Shown here piece after piece: positions 1-6,043 of a stretch of 7,634 bases of DNA. A program made the position numbers and the translations under genes. How positions within the stretch are numbered: position 1 is the first letter of the stretch; each line of letters opens with the position of its first letter. The notes below the pieces were generated by a model, which worked only from the letters and a program-made list of their open reading frames with translations, ran no database searches and had not been told where the DNA came from. Source of the DNA: Gemmatimonadaceae bacterium (GTDB lineage: Bacteria; Latescibacterota; UBA2968; UBA8231); assembly GCA_002726335.1 (NCBI GenBank), contig PBSR01000176.1:1-7634 (forward strand), read 5' to 3'.

Positions 1-84
1 CAGAAGATTGCCCTCTCCGAGGACAACGTCGCTGAACGGCTCAGTCGCAAGCTGGCGGAGTTGCGAGAGGAGCTCAGTCGATGA
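1..84 (+). CDS. C-terminal end of an upstream type I PKS protein (5' partial)
   Basis: Frame 1 is open from the window edge and ends at TGA 82-84, giving 27 residues. They form a charged, Leu/Ala/Glu-rich amphipathic helix containing ALSEDNVAERL and ending ELREELSR. Tails of the form LSEDEVAxxLxxKLxxL are common after the last ACP of myxobacterial and similar type I PKS proteins, where they act as C-terminal docking helices handing the acyl chain to the next polypeptide. No catalytic domain is visible, so the PKS assignment rests on this tail motif and on context. The stop overlaps the next start as ATGA, which indicates one operon with translational coupling. It could instead be the end of some other helical protein, but tail and position together make a PKS likely. 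Confidence 0.72.
   Translation, partial: QKIALSEDNVAERLSRKLAELREELSR
65..72 (+). promoter_or_regulatory. Shine-Dalgarno site for the 1587-residue PKS
   Basis: GAGAGGAG lies inside the end of the upstream gene, with its AGGAG core at 68-72 and eight bases before ATG at 81. It is the strongest ribosome binding site in front of a long gene in the window and fixes the start at 81 rather than at the internal Met codon 12. With the ATGA overlap it suggests coupled translation of the two PKS proteins. Confidence 0.75.
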
Positions 85-3000
85 CCGACGACCGTCGTCG
101 CGATCGCGAGCTGATGAGGGAGGCACTCGAGACCATCGAGCAGCTACAGGTTCGTCTCCGGGCGCGCAGCGAGCTGCGATCCGAGCCGCTCGCAATCGTA
201 GGGGTTGGTTGCCGTTTTCCGGGCGCCTCCGATCCCAAGGCATTCTGGCGACTGCTGCGAGAGGGTAGAGACGCCATCACGGAGGTCCCGCCGACTCGCT
301 GGGATGTGGACGCCTGGTACGACCCCGACCCGGATGCGGCCGGCAAGGTGTCCACGCGGTTCGGGGGATTCCTCGACGGAGTCGAGACGTTCGACGCGGC
401 GTTCTTCGGAATCACGCCCCGCGAAGCGAGGAGTCTGGACCCGCAGCAGCGCCTCCTGCTCGAGACCGCATGGGCTGCGCTCGAGTCGGCGGGCATTCCA
501 CCAGACTCTCTCCGGGACAGCGCCGGCGGTGTGTTCGTCGGTATCGGCGGAGTCGACTACTTCCGCCGTCTGGCGGCCCGTCCACCTGACGAGATTGACG
601 CGTATATGGCCTCCGGGAACGCTCACAGCACGGCCTCCGGCCGGCTGTCGTTCCAGCTCGGGCTCAGGGGGCCGTCGCTGTCGGTCGACACCGCCTGTTC
701 GTCGTCCCTGGTGGCCGTGCATCTGGCCTGTCAGAGTCTGCGGCGCGGAGAGTGTGATCTGGCGCTGGCGGCGGGCGCCAACGTGATGCTTTGCCCAGAG
801 GTGCATGTCAACCATAGCCGCGCGCGCATGCTGGCGCCGGACGGCCGGTGCAAGGCGTTCGATTCCGCTGCCGACGGGTTCGTGAGGAGTGAGGGATGCG
901 GGGTGGTCGTCCTCAAGCGGATGTCGGACGCGTTGCGGGATCGCGATCCCGTGCTGGCGGTGATTCGCGGCTCGGCCGTGAACCAGGATGGAAGGACCGC
1001 GGCCCTGACGGTGCCAAACGGTCCCGCGCAGACGGAGGTCATGCGCGCGGCGCTCCGCGAGGCTCAGATCGAGGCTGCCGGTGTGTCATATGTCGAATCC
1101 CATGGGACCGGCACAGCGCTCGGCGATCCGATCGAGGCCGGCGCGCTGGCTGAGGTCTTTGGTGGTGGCCGCGAGTCGCCGCTGCTCGTTGGGTCCGTCA
1201 AGACCAACGTTGGTCACACCGAGGCGGCGGCCGGGGTGGCTGGGCTCATCAAGGTTGTGCTGGCGCTTCAAGCCGAGGAGATTCCGCCACATCTCCACTA
1301 CCAGACTCCGAATCCACTCATCCCCCAGCTCGCGGGCGACACCCCTACGCTCCGGATCCCGACCAGGGTGACGCCGTGGGCGGCGGACGGCCGCACGCGG
1401 GTGGCCGGCGTGTCTTCCTTCGGCTTCAGTGGCACGAATGCCCACGTGCTGGTGGAGGCGCCACCGGCCAACGGAATCGGAGCGACGCCCAGTCAGGCAG
1501 CGGATACCGGATGGGCGTCGGCCGCCGGTTCTGACCATCGACTCCTCCTTCTGTCCGCCAGGACACCGCGCGCGCTTGGTGTGCTGGCCGGACGCTATCG
1601 GGCTCTTCTGGACACACTGGCCCCGGCGCCGGACAAGGGCACCGAAGAGCGTCCCGCATCGTCCGACACCGTGGCCCTCGGCGACCTGTGCGCGGGGGCG
1701 GCAACCGACCGCACCCACTTCCGGCAGCGGGTCGCCCTGCGCGCCGAGACGCCGACGGCGCTGGCGGATCGCCTCGAAGCGGTCGAGAGCGGTACGGGTG
1801 CCGCCGGGGTGTGGAGCGGTCACGCAGACAGCGAGGGAGGGACGGCGTTTCTCTTCACGGGCCAGGGGGCACAGTATCCCGGCATGGCTCGTACGCTGCA
1901 CGAGACATGCGAGCCGTTCCGCGAGGCCGTCGCGGGTTGCGCGATGCACCTCGACCGGCAGCTCCCCTGTCGGCTGACCGATCTGTTGTACGGTGACCGG
2001 GCCGCGACGCAACTGGCCAGGACCGAGTACGCACAGCCAGCACTCTTCACCCTCGAATATGCCATGAGCCGCGTGTGGGCGGCGCTGGGCGTCGAACCGG
2101 ATGCCGTGCTCGGGCACAGCGTCGGGGAGTACGTGGCTGCCTGCGTCGCCGGTGTGATCGGGCTCGAGGACGCATGTCGCCTGGTCGCCGAGCGTGGCCG
2201 CCTCATGCAGCGTCAGGTGCCGGGGGAGATGGCGGCGGTGATGTGCAGAGCCGACCGCGCCGAAGCGATCGTCGCCGGCTATCCAGCCGTGTCGGTGGCC
2301 GCCTTCAATGGGCCGGACCATGTCGTGATATCGGGACCTGCCGAACCGGTCGCGGCGTGCCTGGCAGATGCCGAGCGCGCCGGCATAGCCGTGCGGCGTC
2401 TGGAGGTCTCCCACGCGTTTCATTCCGCGATGATGGAGCCGATGCTGGATGCGTTCGCTCGGGTCACTGCCACGGTGTCGTATCGCGATCCGACGCTCCT
2501 GCTGGTGGCCAACGTGAGCGGTATGGTTGCCGGTTGCGAGGTAAGTCGCCCCGAGTACTGGGTCGAGCAGGTGCGCCGGCCCGTCCGTTTCGCTGACGGC
2601 ATGCGAACCCTCTGGGACCAGGGCTGTCGGTGGTTTCTCGAGATGGGTCCGACCGCGACCCTGTCCTCGCTCGCCCGCGCCTGCGTCGCCACGGGTGCTG
2701 ACCCCGCGGATACGCCCGGGATCTTCGTGCCGAGCCTGCGACGGGGTCGCCCTGACTGGGCCGTGCTGTCCGAGGCGGCGGCGCGGCTCCACGTATCGGG
2801 GCGGCGCGTGGACTGGCGGCCCTGGTATGGCGCCGGACATCGGCATGTTGCGCTGCCGACCTATCCGTTCGAGCGAAAGCGGTTCTGGGTCGATGCCGCG
2901 ACCGCATCGCCCGACACCCGGGTGGACCTCGAGGACCACTATGAGGTCCGTTGGGACGAGGTGGATGTCCCGACTGCCGCGCCGCGACCAGACCGCGGTC

Positions 3001-4844
3001 GCTTGTGGATCCTGCTTGCCGACAAAGGTGGCACGGCGGATGCGATCGCCCGTTCGCTCCGGACACATGGTGACGAGGTCGCAATGGTGCTGGCCGCGGG
3101 CGCGTGGGCGCGTGAGGGGGAGCGGTGGTGGATTGATCCCGACCGGGCGGATCAGTATCAACGGGTCCTGCAGGAAGCGGGTGGGGCCACGCAGGTGGCC
3201 GGCGTGTTGTATCTGTGGGGGCTCGACTCACCGACCACCGAGGAGCTCGGCTCAGAAGGGTTGGAGCGCGCCACGGTCACTGGCTGTTCTCGGCTGGTGC
3301 GGATGCTGGCGGCGATGACAGACGGCGGAGTGGCGTCCGGTGCGCGCCTGTGGGTCGTGACCTGCGGGGTCGTTCCGGCGGTGGCCGAGGATCGCACGCT
3401 GCAGGTGGCGCAGTCGCCGCTCTGGGGGTTGGGGAAGGTGGCGTGCCTGGAGCACCCGGCACATTGGGGGGGGCTTGTCGACCTCGACCCTTGGTCGCCA
3501 GACCCGGCCGCATTGCCGGCGCTGTTCGACGCAACGGGACGGGACCAGACGGCCATCCGCGGTGGCCGCCTATATGCCCCCCGTCTGGCGCGGGTCCCGC
3601 TGTCGGCCGGGAGCGTCAAGCTCCAGTCGCAGGCGACCTACCTGATCACGGGTGGGCTCGGTGCCCTCGGTCTTGAGGTCGCGGGGCGTCTGGTCGCGCG
3701 GGGCGCCAGGCATCTCGTGCTCGTCGGGCGGCGGTCACCTGGTGAATCGGCGCGAGACGGGATCGCGAGACTCACCGATGCCGGCGCCACCGTTCGCACC
3801 GAGCAACTGAATCTGGGGGACCCGCCAGCCGTCCGGGCTTTCATGGAGGGGCTGGTGTCGTCGGGATTGCCGCTGCGCGGCATCGTGCACGCGGCGGGTG
3901 TGACCACGTCCTCTCCAGTGTGTGAGCTGGACGCCGAAGCGCTGCGTTTGGCGATGGAGGCGAAGATCGTGGGCGCCTGGCTGCTCCACGAGGCGACCCG
4001 TGAGCGCGAGCTCGATTTCTTCGTGCTCTTCTCGTCGATCGCCTCGGTCTGGGGCTCGAAGGGGCAGGGGCACTACGCCGCCGCCAACGAGTTTCTGGAT
4101 CGTCTGGCGCAGCTCCGAACCCGTCTGGGTCTACCGGGCCTGTCTATCGGGTGGGGTCCATGGGCGGATCGTGGCATGGCAACGGCCGGGGCACGCGAGT
4201 GGCTCGAACGGGTGGGAGTGCGGGCCCTGGCACCTGACACGGCCCTGAACATGTTCGAATCGCTGCTCAACACTCCCGGACACGCTGTGATTGCCGACAT
4301 CGACTGGCCGCGCTTTCTCGACATCTACCAGTCGAGACGGCAGTCGGTGCTGTTCCGCGAGCTGGCTGCAGACTCGCCCTCACCCGCCGCGGTCACAGCG
4401 AAGCCGGCCATGCAGGCGACCGGCGACTCGGTCGAGTCTTTGCGGGCTCGTGGTCCGGTGGAAGGGCGTCGCGCGCTGGTCCGGCTTGTTCGCGAGCGGG
4501 TCGCGACGGTGATGGAGGTGTCGCCCGACGAGCTTCCGGCGCCGGGTCAGGGCTTTTTCAGTAGTGGCCTGGATTCGCTGATGGCGCTGGAGCTGCGGGC
4601 GCAGTTATCCGAGGCGTTGGGTGTCACCCTGGGGTCGACCCTGGCCTTCGATCACCCGTCGCTGGCCGATCTGACCGAGCACCTGGCCGGCGAGATCTTC
4701 GGGGCAGGAGCCGATGCCGATCGCGACCGGGCCGAAACCGGCCCGGTAGGGCAGGAGCATGAGCTTGAATCGGCGTCCGCCGGGAGCGACCTCGAGTCTG
4801 AAGTCAAGGCGGCGATCCGTCGATTCGAGCGCTTGGGGAAGTAG
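81..4844 (+). CDS. Modular type I polyketide synthase, one complete module: KS-AT-KR-ACP
   Basis: This 1587-residue cytoplasmic megasynthase performs one extension and one beta-keto reduction on an ACP-bound chain. Residues 1-33 are a charged helix typical of an N-terminal docking coiled coil. The KS spans about 36-459, with Cys206 in DTACSSS, His341 in VESHGTGT (usually VEAHGTGT) and His379 in KTNVGH. A KS-AT linker follows. The AT spans about 588-885: GQGAQ at 594-598, Ser680 in GHSVGEY, Arg705 and His781. HAFH at 778-781 predicts malonyl-CoA. The post-AT linker ends LPTYPFERKRFW. The KR spans about 955-1365: a structural half, then TGGLGALG at 1190-1197 for NADPH and the tetrad Lys1295, Ser1319, Tyr1332, Asn1336. 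It has Trp1324, lacks the LDD motif and has Gln1329 where A2 types carry His, so A1-type is predicted. The ACP spans about 1462-1537, with phosphopantetheine Ser1499 in GLDSL. An acidic linker and a C-terminal docking-like helix follow. There is no DH, ER or TE, so the predicted output is a beta-hydroxyacyl chain. Stereochemical rules are less reliable outside actinobacteria. Confidence 0.97.
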   Translation: MTDDRRRDRELMREALETIEQLQVRLRARSELRSEPLAIVGVGCRFPGASDPKAFWRLLREGRDAITEVPPTRWDVDAWYDPDPDAAGKVSTRFGGFLDGVETFDAAFFGITPREARSLDPQQRLLLETAWAALESAGIPPDSLRDSAGGVFVGIGGVDYFRRLAARPPDEIDAYMASGNAHSTASGRLSFQLGLRGPSLSVDTACSSSLVAVHLACQSLRRGECDLALAAGANVMLCPEVHVNHSRARMLAPDGRCKAFDSAADGFVRSEGCGVVVLKRMSDALRDRDPVLAVIRGSAVNQDGRTAALTVPNGPAQTEVMRAALREAQIEAAGVSYVESHGTGTALGDPIEAGALAEVFGGGRESPLLVGSVKTNVGHTEAAAGVAGLIKVVLALQAEEIPPHLHYQTPNPLIPQLAGDTPTLRIPTRVTPWAADGRTRVAGVSSFGFSGTNAHVLVEAPPANGIGATPSQAADTGWASAAGSDHRLLLLSARTPRALGVLAGRYRALLDTLAPAPDKGTEERPASSDTVALGDLCAGAATDRTHFRQRVALRAETPTALADRLEAVESGTGAAGVWSGHADSEGGTAFLFTGQGAQYPGMARTLHETCEPFREAVAGCAMHLDRQLPCRLTDLLYGDRAATQLARTEYAQPALFTLEYAMSRVWAALGVEPDAVLGHSVGEYVAACVAGVIGLEDACRLVAERGRLMQRQVPGEMAAVMCRADRAEAIVAGYPAVSVAAFNGPDHVVISGPAEPVAACLADAERAGIAVRRLEVSHAFHSAMMEPMLDAFARVTATVSYRDPTLLLVANVSGMVAGCEVSRPEYWVEQVRRPVRFADGMRTLWDQGCRWFLEMGPTATLSSLARACVATGADPADTPGIFVPSLRRGRPDWAVLSEAAARLHVSGRRVDWRPWYGAGHRHVALPTYPFERKRFWVDAATASPDTRVDLEDHYEVRWDEVDVPTAAPRPDRGRLWILLADKGGTADAIARSLRTHGDEVAMVLAAGAWAREGERWWIDPDRADQYQRVLQEAGGATQVAGVLYLWGLDSPTTEELGSEGLERATVTGCSRLVRMLAAMTDGGVASGARLWVVTCGVVPAVAEDRTLQVAQSPLWGLGKVACLEHPAHWGGLVDLDPWSPDPAALPALFDATGRDQTAIRGGRLYAPRLARVPLSAGSVKLQSQATYLITGGLGALGLEVAGRLVARGARHLVLVGRRSPGESARDGIARLTDAGATVRTEQLNLGDPPAVRAFMEGLVSSGLPLRGIVHAAGVTTSSPVCELDAEALRLAMEAKIVGAWLLHEATRERELDFFVLFSSIASVWGSKGQGHYAAANEFLDRLAQLRTRLGLPGLSIGWGPWADRGMATAGAREWLERVGVRALAPDTALNMFESLLNTPGHAVIADIDWPRFLDIYQSRRQSVLFRELAADSPSPAAVTAKPAMQATGDSVESLRARGPVEGRRALVRLVRERVATVMEVSPDELPAPGQGFFSSGLDSLMALELRAQLSEALGVTLGSTLAFDHPSLADLTEHLAGEIFGAGADADRDRAETGPVGQEHELESASAGSDLESEVKAAIRRFERLGK
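4726..4747 (+). repeat. 8-bp perfect hairpin inside the 3' end of the PKS gene
   Basis: ACCGGGCC at 4726-4733 is followed by a 6-nt loop and its exact complement GGCCCGGT at 4740-4747. It falls in codons for the low-complexity acidic linker after the ACP, about 95 bases before the stop, where protein constraint is weak. No T-run follows, so it is not a standard intrinsic terminator. It could affect mRNA stability or translation at the junction to the kinase-like gene, or be chance in GC-rich DNA. Confidence 0.35.
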
Positions 4845-4866
4845 ACGGAACGTCTGATGCTCGGAT

Positions 4867-4870
4867 GGAG
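4867..4870 (+). promoter_or_regulatory. Shine-Dalgarno site that favours the start at 4880
   Basis: GGAG lies nine bases before ATG 4880. The earlier in-frame ATG at 4865 has no purine-rich site at a suitable distance, because the bases before it read CGTCTGATGCTCGG. This favours the shorter protein, in which Met is followed almost directly by the first beta strand and the P-loop. Confidence 0.45.
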
Positions 4871-4879
4871 CGGCACTCG

Positions 4880-5827
4880 ATGAGGGACAGGCGGCTCATC
4901 TTGGTCGACGGTATCATCGGCGTCGGGAAGTCGACGACGGCACAATGGCTGTGTCGTCTGTTGTCGGCGCATGGCGTGTCGGCCGAGTGGCATCACGAGC
5001 AGGATATGGAACACCCGGTGTTCGAGCATCATGCGCTGGAGTCGGCTGCGCGGATGTCGCCTCGGGACTGTCTCGCGTTTCACCGGAGCGCCCTCGAGCA
5101 ATGGCACCGGGTCGCGGTTGCGACCGGCCCCGGTCGGCCCGTCGTCATTCTCGAGAGCAGTTTTCTGCAGGCGCCAATCGCATCGATGCATCTGGCCGGA
5201 TGTTCCCATGACGGCATCGTTGAGCACGTCAGTGAGACTGCGCGGGTGCTGCACGGCGTGCACCCGCTACTGGTCTTTCTACGGCCACGCGACGTTGCCG
5301 CCGGCGTGCGGCGTATCTGCGAGCGTCGGGGTCCCGAGTTCGCCGCCTACTTGCTCGACACGATCAGGGCGACGCCTTACGGAGAGCAGCGAGCACCGGT
5401 CGAGTCGGGTCAGGTGACGACCTTCATCGAGGAGCTGGCCGAGCTGTGTGAGATTGCCGTCAGTCGACTCGCATGCGAGGTTGTGACCGCCGAGGTCGAC
5501 CGGGAGCCGTGGGCATCGATCCGGACCCGGCTCGCCGGGCATCTGGCCGTCGCGGCGGTGGAGCTGGGACCGGAGAGCGGCGACGTGGATCAGCTCGTTG
5601 GCCGGTATCGCGATATTGAACACGATCAGGAATTACGCGTCATCCGGGACGGGGACCGATTGGTGCTGCACCCCTCCGGGACACGGCTTCTGCCGACCGC
5701 ACCGGACACGTACGATCTCGAAGGGCTGAGTGTCGAACTGATGTTCGAGCGGGTTGATGGTGCAGCGGAGCGGATTCGTTGTCAGTCGCGAATGGCGAAC
5801 ATGGGACCGGTCTGGGAACGGGTGTGA
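4880..5827 (+). CDS. P-loop kinase-like protein with C-terminal DUF3471-like domain
   Basis: This 315-residue protein (320 if it starts at ATG 4865) opens with a beta strand and a Walker A P-loop, GIIGVGKST at residues 11-19 (Lys17), of the type in thymidylate-kinase-like and other nucleotide/small-molecule kinases. Further kinase-like traits are WHHEQD at 37-42, a hydrophobic strand ending VVILESS (Glu92, possible Walker B or base position), the strand LLVFLR at 130-135 and an Arg-rich RRICERRG at 144-151 resembling a LID. The DRY/ERS signatures of true thymidylate and deoxynucleoside kinases are not evident, so the substrate is unknown. From about 236 on, the sequence changes to a beta-rich segment with GRYRD at 241-245, RDGDRLVLHPSG at 256-267 and VELMFER at 285-291. 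That spacing resembles DUF3471 domains found at the end of some serine beta-lactamase-like proteins; this match is from memory. There is no signal peptide or membrane helix. It lies 35 nt after one PKS gene and before another, so tailoring phosphorylation, self-resistance or regulation are possible (inference). Confidence 0.88.
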   Translation: MRDRRLILVDGIIGVGKSTTAQWLCRLLSAHGVSAEWHHEQDMEHPVFEHHALESAARMSPRDCLAFHRSALEQWHRVAVATGPGRPVVILESSFLQAPIASMHLAGCSHDGIVEHVSETARVLHGVHPLLVFLRPRDVAAGVRRICERRGPEFAAYLLDTIRATPYGEQRAPVESGQVTTFIEELAELCEIAVSRLACEVVTAEVDREPWASIRTRLAGHLAVAAVELGPESGDVDQLVGRYRDIEHDQELRVIRDGDRLVLHPSGTRLLPTAPDTYDLEGLSVELMFERVDGAAERIRCQSRMANMGPVWERV

Positions 5828-5845
5828 CGGCGGCGGTCCCCGGAG

Positions 5846-6036
5846 CCGACGACGTGGCGACCGGAGGGGGCTAGCAGCATGGCAAAAGCCCAACTGCATT
5901 CGAACGGCGCTGTATCGCGTCCCACGGTGTTGCTCCGCGTCGCGCCTTGTGGGACGGGCGCATCGCCGTTCCCGGTGCGACGCGGGGTTTTACTACGGGC
6001 TGCTAGCGGGTGGGGCCGGTAGGCGCCACGACACGG
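5846..6036. repeat. Long nested imperfect inverted repeat filling the intergenic gap
   Basis: The 216-nt gap between the kinase-like gene and the next PKS has no convincing gene or promoter but folds back on itself around position 5938. Colinear complementary blocks are 5846-5848/6034-6036, 5853-5859/6024-6030 (7 bp), 5860-5864/6016-6020 (5 bp), 5870-5878/5999-6007 (GCTAGCAGC with GCTGCTAGC, 9 bp), 5884-5887/5988-5991, 5889-5891/5984-5986, 5896-5898/5976-5978, 5902-5909/5964-5971 (GAACGGCG with CGCCGTTC, 8 bp) and 5918-5925/5949-5956 (CGTCCCAC with GTGGGACG, 8 bp). Small asymmetric bulges separate them, and the apical loop is 23 nt. About 52 Watson-Crick pairs in arms of roughly 80-95 nt, all in nested order, is hard to get by chance even in GC-rich DNA. 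It could be a MITE- or REPIN-like element, a structured RNA, or a 5' leader controlling the next PKS. No target-site duplication was found. Confidence 0.68.
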
Positions 6037-6043
6037 ATCTGAG

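Noticed and set aside
682..700. A 19-base identity shared with 6630-6648
   Set aside because: Both copies encode the conserved VDTACS active-site stretch of KS domains. Identity here is expected and is not evidence of a recent repeat.
936..951. A 16-bp perfect palindrome, CGGGATCGCGATCCCG, in the first KS
   Set aside because: It encodes Arg-Asp-Arg-Asp-Pro in frame within KS sequence, and GATCGCGATC-like strings are frequent in this GC-rich DNA. There is no sign of an operator or other role at this place.
1086..3161. A 691-residue open frame on the - strand opposite the KS-AT region
   Set aside because: Long antisense frames are expected opposite GC-rich coding DNA with G/C-biased third positions. 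The + strand frame has unmistakable catalytic motifs throughout, and the antisense product shows no domain.
5879..6022. A 47-codon open frame in the intergenic gap, starting 11 nt after a GGAGG sequence
   Set aside because: It lies entirely within the imperfect palindrome. Third-position G/C is only about two thirds by rough count, below what the surrounding genes appear to have, and the peptide shows no recognisable motif. The GGAGG run is in an unpaired part of the left arm. A real small peptide cannot be fully excluded.
5828..6043. A promoter or intrinsic terminator in the intergenic gap
   Set aside because: No convincing -35/-10 pair is visible. The only T-rich stretch (TTTT at 5988-5991) lies inside the inverted repeat and not after a stem, so neither call can be supported.
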